A stretch of DNA of 38,593 nt from Larix sibirica (lineage: Eukaryota; Streptophyta; Pinopsida; Pinales; Pinaceae). Shown here one piece after another: positions 1 to 11,420 of the stretch; the first letter of the stretch is position 1; each line of letters starts with the position of its first letter. A program made the position numbers and the translations under genes. The stretch is taken from positions 1 to 38,593 of the forward strand of contig NWUY0304710328.1 in NCBI GenBank assembly GCA_004151065.3, given 5' to 3'. The notes below the pieces were generated by a model, which worked only from the letters and a program-made list of their open reading frames with translations, ran no database searches and was not told where the DNA came from.

Positions 1-1250
1 TTTCGTCGGCTAGGGATCGCTTGCTTGGGCTCGATGGCCTCACTAGAAAAATTAAGGTTATGGTTTCCTTCGCATTCCGTATTTGCCGAGTTTTTTGGGT
101 ACCACTATGACTATTAACCTTATGCCTACTTACTTTTACTCATGTGCATGCTCACCTGTTGTCCACCCTTTACTTACTACTCACTTACCCAACTTACTGA
201 GGCCCCAACCTATTGCTTCAGCCAATAATCCTTTGTGGGTACAGTACTTAGAACGACCTTTACTATTCAACTTTACTCGCCTACTTACCTTTGCTCTTAC
301 CAACTACCCACCTCTTCCACTAACTCAATATGGTTCTACATCTAAGATGTACTGCAAGGAATCTATCTAGGACCCTTTTGAACTGCACTCATAACGCATT
401 TCTATTTAAGGACTTAGAATGACCCCTATACTCACCATATTATAAAGGTTCAAACTAAACATAAAAGTAAGGCAACTTGCTATTGCTCTACAAACATTTT
501 GCTTGGACATAGAGTCTCTTCATACATATCCCCTTTTTTTCATTTCATTTCATTTTTCGGCGATATAACTTTTTCCTTTCGTGAAATGACCTTACCATTC
601 CTCGGAGTACTCGCTTTTTTCATCCTCATTTTTCCAACAAGTTAAGTCAGGCAAATCAAAGCAAGTAAGACCTGGCAAAGAGAATCACAGCTTAGGTTCT
701 CTACCTCTATAACAACTCTGGCAAGTTAAGTCAGACGAGTCAAAGCAAGTCAGGTCTGGCAAGAAAGGTATGCCAAGTCAGATCAGGTCAAGCCAGTCTA
801 CCTCCATAAGATATACTCCTTATCTATTTCTAATACCAGGATATAGGGTAGGTCTAAATCACCCTCATTCTGTCACTATTAATCACAATTGCTTTCATTC
901 AGGTGGGGGGCCTACAAGTGAATGCTTTCCCTTGGCGGTAGAAGAAGGAAGAAGGCAGTTATTTGGTTCGCTGATCTCATTCCAGGGAGAAAAGTAATGG
1001 AGGTCCCTAAATGAGTGTGTGTCAAGTGCGGTTCAGTGTAAGTAAGAAGGTATAAGGAGCATTGTTCGCTTCGCATACAATATAAATGAAATGAATCGAT
1101 GCGGGAGAAGGCCGACATACATAAGGAGGGAGGAGGTTTAGGGTCTCTGCGAAAGCCCATACTAAGATAACCTCTATGGGACCAGAGCAAGTTCACGGGG
1201 CAATAATGAGGCATGCGCGACGGTGCACCCTCCCCGGCCTTCTATATGAA
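1..1250. other. Spacer with short degenerate repeats, no gene recognised
   Basis: No gene is recognisable here. About 120-330 on the + strand is pyrimidine-rich and dense in the word ACTTAC and near variants, so it looks like a worn simple repeat. The open frames at 83-370 and 912-1214 have low-complexity translations that resemble no protein family, so I treat them as chance. A direct repeat at 638-764 is listed separately. Confidence 0.6.
638..764 (+). repeat. Imperfect direct repeat, two copies 84 bp apart
   Basis: The copies lie at about 638-679 and 722-764. Both begin CAAGTTAAGTCAG and continue with TCAAAGCAAGT and a CTGGCAA ending, with a few substitutions. Fragments of the same words recur around 775-800 (AAGTCAGATCAGGTCAAG). 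This looks like a local duplication followed by drift. No coding role is seen. Confidence 0.7.
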
Positions 1251-1284
1251 GGAAAACCGTGGAGCGTAAACTCGCACGATCCTA
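1250..1284 (+). ncRNA. Possible worn group II intron domain V
   Basis: The segment ACCGTG-GAGC-GTAA-ACTC-GC-ACG can fold as a domain V-like hairpin: lower stem CGT/ACG, two-base bulge GC, upper stem GAG/CTC and a GNRA-type loop GTAA. The usual basal AGC triad and its partner are changed (AAC on the 5' side, GATCC on the 3' side), so a functional domain V is unlikely. The preceding text at 1195-1240 (GGTGCACCCTCCCCGG) resembles the end of plant mitochondrial introns, but I could not identify the parent intron. This may be chance. Confidence 0.25.
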
Positions 1285-1633
1285 AGAATGGATTAGTTAA
1301 CGCTTCTCAGATCGAATTTAAGGATCCATGATCGAACTAGCTCCAACCCGAGTAATAGGTAACACTAAACCTATCCCAACACATAATTAAGTATCGGTAT
1401 GATAAACCTAGGAATATAAGCCAAACCTGAAAGCATTACGTATGGGAAGCTTCTACCAACCACACCTATTTCATTTAACAAATGGTTTGCTGCTATCGGT
1501 ACATATTTCATTTACCTTATTGGGTTTGCTTTTCTAATTAATCTGAAATGAAATATGAAGGCTCGCTTGAGGCATTAAGTTAACTACATTTCGAAGTCAG
1601 CTGCCTTAACTCAATACCTCTACCTTCACTTAA

Positions 1634-2604
1634 CTCATTTTCGCGGTTGAAAGGGAGTTAATCGCAGCACACATTCTATCTCAGGCCCTGCCTATATTTC
1701 ACCCTGGAATTAAGGTAGTCGTAGACACAATAGCTCGGAATAGCGCCTTCTTAGCTGCTATAGACATAGCACCTTATATGGGATACCTCCAAAAGATTGC
1801 TGCAGCCTACACGTTGGAGATGACGGCCTTACTCCCAGGATACACTACAAATGTAGCCGCCATGGAGGGGGAGACAAATGATGATTCAGAAGCCGGGGAA
1901 GGGCTAACCTTCGGTTCACGAGATTTCTTTTTTTACTCATCGGGTTGTCGCTACTAGGGATCGTGTAATGCCTGGGTAGTGGTGCCCCTTGGACGTAGGA
2001 GCTAAATTGGGAAGTCCGAACCAAGTGAAAAAAAACAAAATGGAGTGGTTTACATCGGCATGTCATCGACGATTCCTCGACAATTAATAGCAAATTATGG
2101 TCACTCTTCACCAAGTCCCTAAGGTACACCCATGGAATAGCAGAGAGAACAAAGAGTGAACGTAAGAACGTGAAATCGTGCAGTGGCTACATGAAAAGTG
2201 CCAGCGTCGGTCCATGGCTGCAAGCTTTGCGCTCAATTACAATATTCACCGACCAAATAACTTAGTAGGTTCTCTGAGGCGCTGGGAATCGAGCCCGTTC
2301 TGAATGGTTTTACTATCTCTGGAACGAAAGAGCAACTCCGGCTTACGTACTAAAGCTCCCACGTGCCACAAATCGACGAATTGCATGCGCGCGGGGTAAA
2401 AACCCTGTAACACTCCGTTAGGAGCACCCGCCATTTCACACCAATTCAGTAGTGTTTACTCAGTGTCTCCACCGACACTAGAGCCTTACATTTTAGCCAG
2501 ATCTCAGTCACATTTCACCAGATATTCGGACTGTAAAATCGGCCGCATTTATGTGTCAACTGAACCAGCTCCCAACAAAGATCCGGAGGAGGATCCGGGT
2601 ATAG
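1634..2604 (+). pseudogene. Degenerate coding stretch of unknown family (relic 1)
   Basis: Two open stretches on the + strand read as one broken protein. The first (1634-1957) is free of stops for 107 codons and contains IARNSAFLAAIDIAPYMGYL and then YTLEMTALLPGYTTNVAAME. The second (2029-2604, another frame) contains KLWSLFTKSLRYTHGIAE and SEWFYYLWNERATPAYVLKL, and is interrupted by stops near 2263 and by later TAG codons. Amino-acid use is balanced and segment boundaries are consistent, unlike the spacer around it. I do not recognise the family. No nucleic-acid enzyme motif, zinc knuckle or membrane run is visible. A structural (capsid- or nucleocapsid-like) protein of an RNA virus captured as DNA is one possibility and a plasmid protein another; both are guesses. 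At least one frameshift between 1957 and 2068 means it is not functional as read. Confidence 0.5.
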
Positions 2605-2669
2605 TGCTTCCCCCTGTAAGGTGCAGCTACCTTTTATTGACTACCTTGGTAATACTCGATCGGGACAAA

Positions 2670-2712
2670 ACTATAGGGAACCTTTTACTATAGGGAGCCT
2701 TTTACTATAGGG
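2670..2712 (+). repeat. 17-bp tandem repeat, about 2.5 copies
   Basis: ACTATAGGG starts at 2670, 2687 and 2704, giving an exact 17-bp period (ACTATAGGGAACCTTTT, then one substitution in copy two). It is a simple local expansion. It lies just 3' of relic 1 and 5' of the 62-bp repeat pair. Confidence 0.9.
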
Positions 2713-2829
2713 TGTAATCAAGTTCAAGATGTACAGGAAACAACTGAGAATTGGGAGGGGGTCTTTTCCCAACGAACTAACCATACCCACAATAAGGGGA
2801 GGCTACACGCATTAGGATACCAGAACCAT

Positions 2830-3045
2830 ACCAGGACCTCGCAGTGATGGTTCAGATAGTTTCTACCAGCAGGCGCAGCTGCCGTTTATCGGCTACCTTT
2901 AAATGCTCGATCGGGGCCGGGGGCTTTTCGATCGATGGATCACCTATTATTTAGTGGGCACCTATTAGTATAATGCAGAGCGTACCAGGACTTCGCAGCG
3001 ATGGTTCAGAAAGTTTCTACCAGCAGGCGAAGCTACCGTTTATCG
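2830..3045 (+). repeat. 62-bp imperfect direct repeat pair
   Basis: Copies at 2830-2891 and 2984-3045 align without gaps and share ACCAGGAC, GATGGTTCAGA, GTTTCTACCAGCAGGCG and CCGTTTATCG, with about five substitutions. A further diverged piece (GCAGCTACC and CTCGATCGGG) is at about 2622-2663, and CTCGATCGGG recurs at 2907. They look like two or three copies of one duplicated unit with unequal ends. Confidence 0.85.
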
Positions 3046-3329
3046 TCATTTCCGGGAGACACTTGTTCAGTAATTCGATCATGCCAAAAGGGTGCATTGT
3101 CTATTAAAGGAATATGTGCATCTCTCTTCGGTAGCACCAGCAAAAAACTACAGTGAAAATATAGGGCTATACTCAGTTGTAATAAGAGCTCAAAAATTGA
3201 AGATATATGTGAAAAGATGGATTGCCAAAAACCTACCTATACCTCGGTTCAGCCCCACCAAGGCATGGAAAAAACAAAATCAAATGGGAAGTAAACCAAC
3301 GTCCTATCTACAGTTGCTTATTTAACCAA

Positions 3330-3937
3330 CCTAGTCATGGCTTACGAAGCTATTCAAGCCTCCCCGGTTTTACTAAAGCTATGGACAAGAGACTCTTTCG
3401 GGCATCTCCTATGACTGCTTCACTAAGATTTCGTCCTCTGTTGCTGATGGATCATTTCGCTTTTCCCCTATGAGACGGGTCTTCGTGCTTAAACCCCGCC
3501 CAGTCCACAAATAAAAGGCCACTCACTGTCCCTTCTCCAATTGATCAAATAGGTTTCCGTTCTATAGCAATGGTACTCCAGTAAATATATGAGCCACTCT
3601 TTTTTCCCGTATTGTATGGTTTTCGTCCCTATATTAGCACCAATCTTTATTTATCGAGGCACAAAAATGGTAGGGGGTAAAGCGGTTAGTGCACGTTTAT
3701 GTGAGGAAGTGCTTTGATAGAGCCCGACATGAGCTACTGATGGATCTTCTTAGCCAACACGTAGCGGATGAAGCCTTCTTTAACCTAATACGGATGTTTC
3801 TGACCAATACTATAATGGGATCAGACGGTACCATATATACGAATACTGAAATAGGCATCTTACAGGGCTCCGTGCTATACCCGATCCTAATGAATATTAT
3901 CTTGCGTCAGTTGGATCTCTTCGCTTTTTACAATTGA
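3330..3937 (+). pseudogene. Group II intron reverse transcriptase/maturase relic
   Basis: This fragment matches the fingers-palm part of a group II intron-encoded reverse transcriptase. In order on the + strand, in three different frames, one reads an N-terminal EAIQASP piece (about 3345), DGSFRFSPMRRVFV (3446), KRPLTVPSPIDQI (about 3515), a MVLQ-stop-IYEPLFFPY piece (about 3570), then the longest open part with VYVRKCFDRARHELL (3689) and GILQGSVLYPILMNI (about 3852). The last corresponds to the family's conserved G-PQGS-LSP-L-N motif, with P changed to L in GILQGS. The YADD catalytic box, maturase domain X and endonuclease domain are absent. Frameshifts near 3390 and 3640 and internal stops make it a pseudogene. 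It does not look like matR, the usual seed-plant intron ORF, and no intron core is visible around it. Confidence 0.85.
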
Positions 3938-4289
3938 ACTGCAAAGAGATTACCTGTTTTTTCTTGCGTTTCACCAGATAAATGTACAATTAAACATAGC
4001 GATCCAACCCAGAACCTGTTGGCCAGCAAAAGAAACCACACCTGCAGAAATGCTTTCGAGAAGACCTGCAACACTACAAGGAGAGCCGGGCCGGATTGAA
4101 CCCTCCTATCAGCCAACAAATCAAAATGTACCAAGCAGGATCCCGTTAAGCAATAGTAAGCTGCCCAGAAATAAGCTATCTTTCATGTCACACCACAAGA
4201 TATTAAAAAACACACTTTGTGAGCTAAAGAAACATGCTTTTAACCCAATTGATCAGCTAACAAATAAAGAGGTTACTAGGCAGGCCCTA
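3938..4289. other. Spacer between intron RT relic and gypsy fragment A
   Basis: The + strand is open at 4050-4298 with an Asn/Lys/Pro-rich, unremarkable translation. It may be a piece of the sequence that followed the RT relic or a chance frame. Nothing here can be assigned. Confidence 0.4.
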
Positions 4290-5440
4290 ACAAATTGATG
4301 AACATCAGAAAACATGGTAGGCCAGTAGTACCCAAACCTGAAAATTTGATGAGTTGTGGCTCTTGCTGCAAAGTGACCCCCACAGATCCCCTGATGCATG
4401 TCTTGGATCAGATATTCAGCCTAATATTCCAGCATGCATTTGAGTAGTAGCCCCTCAGGATTCCTCCAGTGAAGCTCAGTCCCTACAGCACAATACCTAG
4501 CAGCCTGGAGCTTAAAGGATCTTCTATGGTATTTGTAAAGCCCTTGTGGGCAAAGGCCTGTGGTGAGCAAATGGGCTATGTCTTTATACCAAGGAGACTG
4601 GTTATAGCAAGCTTTTATTTATACTTCTTCTTTTGCTCCCTGGTCATCTTCCCCATCAGCTTGGACTGCATTAATGCTGCTTGTAGATTAGTTTTAGCCA
4701 TCAGTTTTGCCAGCCCTTGGCCCTTTATTAACTTGGTGGGTTTGATCACCATATAATATATTTGGATCTTGGTGAGCCAATTACCCCACCTGCCATCTGC
4801 TTCAGGCTGACACAACATATATTTTATTGAAATGTGAGGCACAAAAGCAATGATTTGGGCCTGCAGAATGTATTCTCTGAACGACTTAAGGGCCTTTACC
4901 AAAGCATAGGCCTGCTTCTCCATGATAGTGTACTTCAGCTCTGCATCTCGAAGGGCCTTGCTAAAAAAGTAAATAGGCTGCTCATGGCCTTCATCATTTT
5001 ATTTTAAATGTACTGCAGCTATTGTGTGCTCGGAAGCAAAGGGGAATATAATGAAATTCCTGCTGTAATAAGGGCTTATAAGTACTGGAGTATCCCAAAA
5101 GGCTTTACTTATGGCTGCAAATGATCCTCGGGCCTCATCATCCCATTTAATATCACTGTCCTTCTTTAGCATCTTGGTCATGTGTTTAGTCAGCTCAGAA
5201 AAGTTAGGAATAAACCTCCGAAAGAAGTTGATCTTCCCAAATCAATATTGTAGGGCCTTATTATACCTGGGAAACAAATAGTCTTTATTGCCTCAACCCT
5301 TTCTGGATCAATCTTTACCCCTGGAGCAAATACAATATGACCCAGCAGTTTACCTTCCACCATTCCAAATAAAGCTTTCTTGGGATTTAGGGATATGCCA
5401 AACTTCCTGCACCTTTTAAAGACCTTTCTAAAATGTTGGA
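4290..5440 (-). pseudogene. Ty3/gypsy retrotransposon fragment A (RT-RNase H-integrase zinc finger)
   Basis: Read from 5440 downward, the order is: end of the RT domain (KFGISLNPKKALFGMVEGKL, about 5400-5340), then TKMLKKDSDIKWDDEA (5181), the RNase H domain (FPFASEHTIAAVHLK, then EKQAYALVKALKSFREYIL at 4923 and IKYMLCQPEADGRWGNWL), a connection segment (WYKDIAHLL near 4590), and the integrase H2C2 finger region (GTELHWRNPEGLLLKCMLE, IQDMHQGICGGHF, 4490-4340). The first catalytic Asp of RNase H is not where it would be expected (FASEH), as happens in gypsy lineages that carry a second RNase H. The integrase core is missing and the frame is broken near 4610 and elsewhere. Family order RT-RH-INT is standard; membership in a Tat-like lineage is inference. 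Its integrase part matches the fragment at 23035-23320 closely. Confidence 0.92.
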
Positions 5441-5444
5441 GGTT

Positions 5445-6375
5445 CTATTCTGCCTTTTAAGAGTAGATAGTAAGTTCATAAAGATATATCGAAATGAAGA
5501 TATCCTTTACATAATCATGAGCCATGCATATATATTTATATATATATTACATTATAGAGAAATTGAAACTAGAGGAACTAAATCATACATCTCGTATACG
5601 GCGGGGCATTTTATATATAACACACATAATGCATAAATGTAAACATTTTAAGAAAATATCATATAGGTTACAGTCACCACATATCTAAAGCATATAATGC
5701 AATCACATAGCCTCATAATCATATCATATCATAGTCATGATGGCTACTAATTCATATTTAAGGGCTAACCACCTATGATATAATCATGTCTAGTAGTAAA
5801 ACCAAGCCAAAAGCTATATATATATATGCACACATGTGCCCTCATCATCTATGACTCATTCTATCTCTTTGGGGTTGATCCAACTGATCCTACTACTGTG
5901 GCTATAATTGCAGTGGTAGGGGAGATAGTAGTCCTACAAGTCATAGTGGTGGTGGAATAGGCCCAAGCATCCTGGGTCTTATTATTCTCTGTACATCGTT
6001 CCATATTTAGGATACCTCCTACGATGCCTGTGGGCACTACAGGTCCTGTCAGAGCTACTAGTTGTTTCGCGTTATTCCCCACTATCTAGGAGCCTATTTA
6101 TTTCTACCTTGGATGAGACCTCAACCTCTCTACCAAAGCCTAAGCTACTACTAGATCCCTGTGTAGATGGTATACCTACATATCGTTTTATATTATGACT
6201 ACAACTAACTATGTTATATCTATCCCATAGTATATAAGTACATACTCTAGAGCTATAGGCTATGTAACATATGTCCTGTAATGCCTCTGGACCCTGCTAG
6301 GCTAGATGCCCTAAGGTATCTCATATATATCGGTAAACTCTAGTGATGTTATATCTATCATTGGACTTACCCCCC
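5445..6375. other. AT-rich spacer with ATATAT runs
   Basis: About 5480-5830 is AT-rich with repeated CATATAT and TATATA words. A 73-codon open frame on the - strand (6082-5861) is Thr/Val/Gly-rich and may be the tail of the PMD relic, but I cannot align it to anything. The trinucleotides TAG and CTA become frequent from about 5860 on. Confidence 0.5.
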
Positions 6376-6379
6376 CCCT

Positions 6380-8213
6380 AACCTTGTATTGGATATATTA
6401 TCATCATTTGTGCTATAACCTGGGCTGCTTCAAAATAGTAACTATATAGCTGGGTGTGTTGTGCCCATAGCTGATCTCTATTTTCCCGTAGTACGGTTGC
6501 CTGTGCTGTAAGTATGGTGATTTTTTCTTTTTTATTTGCCAGCATAGCTAGTAGATCACTGATATGTTGATCCCTCTATACCATAGCGTACCTCATCCTC
6601 TCGGGATCACTCGATCCTACCCCATCTTGTTGCTCTACTTCTAGTTGGCCTATCCTAGCCCATAGCCCATCTTCCTCCTATTGAGCCTAAGACGTATCTA
6701 GTACTAGTATAATCTCCTAATGCTCCATATAAATCCACAAATTGCTAAAGGCCTTTAGAAAAACTACATATGAAATTAAGATGCTCATGAGTTAGTCTCT
6801 TTTTCTACCTTTAGCCGGACTATATATATGCGTGTTATTTTTCTATGGGATTTTTTGGTTTTATGTATTACCTGTATCGATTGTGCATCTACCTGGCTCC
6901 GTCTATAACAGTTATTTGATACTCTCTATCGTGATGTTCACTCTCTTTATCCTACTCACCAGTTCTAATACCATCACCTTTATTAGCAAACCTTTTATAT
7001 CTACAGCTTACACTAGCTACACTACACTTACCATCTAGGTGAACCTCTATAACCTCCTATACCATGGCAACTACACGTCTCTACTCATATACTGCCTCCT
7101 AAAGCTGAGCTACTCTAACTGTATCCTAATACTATATTCGTATCTTTTCCCAGATCCTCTGTGCCCTAGCTCAAAGCCATATTATCTTATTCTATACCAT
7201 AGGGCACTATTATGTGTAGGTATAACTCCTGTGCCTCACTTTCTGATACTTTTTGGTGGAGGTAGCTGCTTTATGGGTCCAACTAAGAGGCATATTATCC
7301 GTAGGGTGGTCTAGGGCAAGCTCGGCCTTATGGCAATAATATATATAGTGTCTTGCCATATAGTACACTCATCATCTGGGACTATCTTATAAAAAAGATA
7401 GGTCACTCTCCATCTGATCATAAACCTTTGCATCCTCTTTATAGATGATCACCCATCACCTATGACTTACCTTCTTGCATACTGCTATAAGATAGGTTTA
7501 TCCTTCTCTGGTGCCATCCTGTAGGGCCTATAGACTGGAACATGCTCTTAGATCCAAACCTATGAAAATGCTGCACCCACTATGGGCTTATCGGTACACT
7601 CAGCATATGTGTCCAAATACAGGTATAATACACCTAGGAGTAGTGCCCCCCCATTAAACTATCTACCCTCCTTGATGACTTTTCATATGGCTATAATATA
7701 TCCTTTAGTCATGATGTTCCCATGATGCATGCTAGCTACCAGAAGTGCCAGCGCCACTACTACTCTAACCCCAGGTCTCAAAGTGTTGTGTTGTGCAAAG
7801 TGTGCCATGAAAACTCCATTGTTTTTATCGTGCCATACTATTAGTCTCTCTACCCTGAACATCTATGTAAACTATTGTCTAATTAAGATAAAATTCCCTA
7901 CGACCTCCATCTCTAGTTTATGCCTTTTATAGGTAGTCTTTATAGGTAGTCTTGTGATGTGTGGTAAATCCTCTAGTGTTGGGGCCATCTCTTTTGATGG
8001 TGTAAGGAATGTGTGTTTATTAGGCTCCTAGTAGGAGAGAAACACAATAAGCTACTCGAGGATGGCAATAATGATGTCCCACCACATAGCTTGCTCGAAT
8101 CCAACCCTCTTAACTGGATCAAGATCTGTTGCATACTCCCCCTGTCTGCCTGATCTTTGAGTCATTGGCTCCCTATATATAAGCTCATGTGCATCTTAGA
8201 GCCATGATGGCAT
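6380..8213 (-). pseudogene. Plant mobile domain (PMD) transposon-type ORF, decayed
   Basis: Read from 8213 downward, a long protein can be followed through many stops. Near 8030-7966 is HTFLTPSKEMAPTLEDL, the usual PMD signature (HTFHL-CGEMTPTLEDV in the family) followed by ITRLPIK. Near 7660-7590 is GGALLLGVLYLYLDTYAEC, then VPVYRPYRMAPEKDKPI (7543-7493) and DDECTIWQDTIYI (about 7375). After a frame change come Gln/Glu/Arg-rich, coiled-coil-like parts (ARAQRIWEKIRI near 7165; KKEKITILTAQATVLREN near 6530) ending at a stop near 6385. PMD proteins are encoded in plant nuclear genomes, often within transposable elements. Counting by eye, about 19 of 26 in-frame stops are TAG, with 4 TAA and 3 TGA, usually where Gln would fit. 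No ATG-initiated intact frame remains. Confidence 0.8.
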
Positions 8214-8299
8214 CAGAATTCCACCAGGCTTCACCCCTTCTGCATATCTTTAAAGGTCTGTTGGATCTTAGTAAAGTATTGTTTCTGACCTATTTCTGC

Positions 8300-11045
8300 C
8301 CAGCTTAGGTCACTATGAACAAAGGTATCTATCATATAAAGTAATTGTGTTTCCATAATAATTAAGCTCTGTATATTGAATACATAGGTATACAGTCCAT
8401 ATTACACCATATTAGTAATAGCTTTTTATTCCATAACCAATGGTAATAGTAGAATGATATCGAGCTTGGTTTAATAAGGTTATATCGTGAATAAAAGGAA
8501 TGGGAATCAGTCATGTAGAGATCATAGTACTAACATGAGCTTATACTGTAACCACTAGTATGAACAAGTAGTAATTAAATGGTTATAATACTAGCTATTA
8601 CTCTTATCATGATATGGGTTCCTGTATTGTAATTAGTAATCAAATACGATCACACTTACTACTAATTATGAATAATACGTAAGCTGCTTCTACTCGGCAT
8701 TACCTTTCCATTATTATGGTAAATACAGTAAGCTGAATGGGATTTTATATCTACTTATACCCTTTGTTTACATATGACCTGTTACTAACCCATATAGCTT
8801 GTTATACTATCACTGTTTGATCCTTATATCAAGTGTAATACAGCCAATCATGTAAGCTCTAATGGAATGACAGTAATCACATAATAGAGATCCATATTAA
8901 TGTCTTACTTAACCATACTGTTCTAAGCTCATGTATAAGGTGTAGTATTATGATCACATGTTATGCTATTAATTATGGCTATACTGGGCTTGGTGATGTA
9001 AGCTTATTGCCATTCACCTATATGTGGTAATATGAATGTCCCTTTATTCCATATTCATTGCACTCATATCTCATACGGGTACATACATCACACGATAGGA
9101 GTAAATAAGGCCATACAGTTATTACTAGTCCATGCTATTGGTTCATATGAGTATCAATTCAATAGAAATCATTCATGCAATGGTTGTATCACCTCTACTG
9201 CCAAATTATACTGGTTCCAGTAGTAGGTTTACCGTTTAATAGGCATGAATAAGGGAAAGCAATACGACTGGTTACCTGTAATGGCAGCTTATTATAGAAA
9301 CAAGGCAATCACCTTTCCATATAGATCATACTAGTAACATGGTATCATTACTTATGAAGAGCTTACTTAACCCTATTGGATACAGTGCACCTAGTAATCC
9401 TTACATATATGGGAAGAGTACTACTACCATAGCTTATGAATCACACTACTTACTCGTAATAATGGTATTGAAACTGGTTCATCACGTATCCAGAACATAG
9501 GAATACAACGAATGGTAATCATTGAATATGATAGAGTGATTGCAATAAGTATACCAACATCATGGAGATTACAGTGATTACTGAGAAGCTGTGTGTAAAT
9601 ACAGGGAATATGATACCAATAATATAAGGGATATAGTAGTAACTCCAACATATGGTAATCATAGCTATCAGGAATACAAGCTTACTAGTATAATCAAGCT
9701 TACATGCTATCTTCATATTACAGAGCTTAAACATGTGATACAAGAACAACCATGATGATTGGTTATAGCTGGTCCATTACGACGGATATAAGCAGCTTTT
9801 ACAAACTACATAATGGTTCATAAATAAGAGAGAATAGCTTGTCATGAATATAATGGAGATAGTACTGTGTTCACCTATAAGCAGAAAGGTATAATATTAT
9901 GATGGGAATACTACACTATATATATTATGGATAAATAGTCTAGCTTAACTAAGCCGAGTAATTAGGCATATATAGTATCTATACCAGTATAACAGCTTGT
10001 TTACCCCTTATATACCTTTTCTATCCTAAGCTGATTACTGGAATCATAGGTTATATCATAAGATAGTATGACTACCATTGATCCTTGGTTAGAGTTTTAG
10101 TATTCAAACCCTTGTAACCATTTTCTCTATGTAATGATTATACCAGTATCTAAGCTTTCAACATATATGAAACCATAAGCAGCTAGTATCACAAGCACGT
10201 ATTACCTGTATAAACGAATAGGTGTTTAAAGCCCATTACTCTACTCATATTAGTCAAGCTGGAATCACTTGTAATCATTGCACGTATTGGTTAGTTACGC
10301 ACATTAAGCTCATTGGAATCACTCTGATTAGTATACGTATTAATAAAAAGAAATACTGTGTATATATTAGTACAAGCAGGAACACTATAAAGAAGCAATG
10401 GGAAATGAAGCAGGAATCATCATATAACTTCTATTACAAACAGCTCTTAACTACATAGTATAGCTTATAACACATCTTCATTATGGAATCACATATGTAG
10501 AAGCAAACACCTTATGAACGTATACAAGCTGGTATAGCTTAGTACCAGTGCAATACGGATAAGTAACCTTTGTTCGTTCTGAATATATATATGGGATTGA
10601 TACACCTTATCACTTCTCACGAGTATAAAGCTCGCTATTACTCATATTAAGACTGTATTAGAGCTAGAATATTACTAATAAGTAACCCTTATTGTTCAAA
10701 GGGTAGCATAACATAAGCTTATCTATGTAACACATTGTTATGGAACAGCTTATCTCTGTAATTGCTTACAGCTTTAAGCTTGATAGCACGTACATTAGTA
10801 GAAGCAGCTCTATTCAACAAGGTTATGGGTATCATATAGTGTCATATATGTAAGGGTTCTAGTGCAATACTAGTAATCAACCTCATGTTTACACAAGTAT
10901 AAGTAGTAAAATCGTATTACCGTATGAAATCAATGGGATCCCTAGTGCTATGAGTAATATGAGCTTATACTGGTAGTGTAACTCCAAGCTTAACTACAGG
11001 TGATACACTAGCATTCAATATTATGGAAATGCGGGCACTAGAAGA
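8300..11045. other. AT-rich island dense in AGCT, no gene
   Basis: No coding stretch is readable on either strand. The 4-mer AGCT occurs about 40 times by eye in 2.7 kb, several times what base composition predicts, at irregular spacing of roughly 40-90 bp. Recurrent words include TAAGCT, GGAATCA, GTAATCA and ACTAGTA. ATGAGCTTATACTG appears at about 8535 and again at about 10966. This suggests a very old tandem array or a strongly biased mutational history. Isolated open frames (9032-9223, 9424-9749, 10222-10458) read as Ile/Tyr-rich noise. Confidence 0.55.
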
Positions 11046-11420
11046 TTTATTCTTCCATCAACGCACGCACATTCGGTACGTTTTACAGGACTTTCAACTT
11101 TTGGGCCAAGCATGATCGCACATCGAATTAAAACCTTGTCGTTACATTGACAGCTGGAATAAAGGAAGGATCATCCATTGCCAGCAGGATGGGATTACAG
11201 TGCGGGATCAATCAAGTGCGGGAGATGAGATGAGACAATCGGGCAGGTATTATCTTCGTTTGAACAGAATTGCCAGCCAGAGATTACAGCCATAGAGTGC
11301 CAGCCAGAGGTCAAAGGGATGATTTCGTTAAAACATAATTCCAGAGGGAAGGGATGAGCGGGTTGTTGCTTACCGAGGATTGCCTTCAGAGAGGGAGGAA
11401 ATAGCGTAAGTAAGAGAGAG
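11046..11420. other. Spacer, somewhat GC-richer than the island before it
   Basis: Composition changes sharply at about 11045. The words GCCAGCCAGAG, ATTACAG and GGGATGA recur at 11180-11360 (for example TGCCAGC near 11178 and GCCAGCCAGAG near 11270 and 11302). No gene is seen. Confidence 0.5.

Noticed and set aside
6380-8213. Alternative genetic code (TAG read as Gln)
   Set aside because: TAA and TGA stops also occur, the frame shifts at least once, and mttB ends with a normal TAG; decay is simpler.
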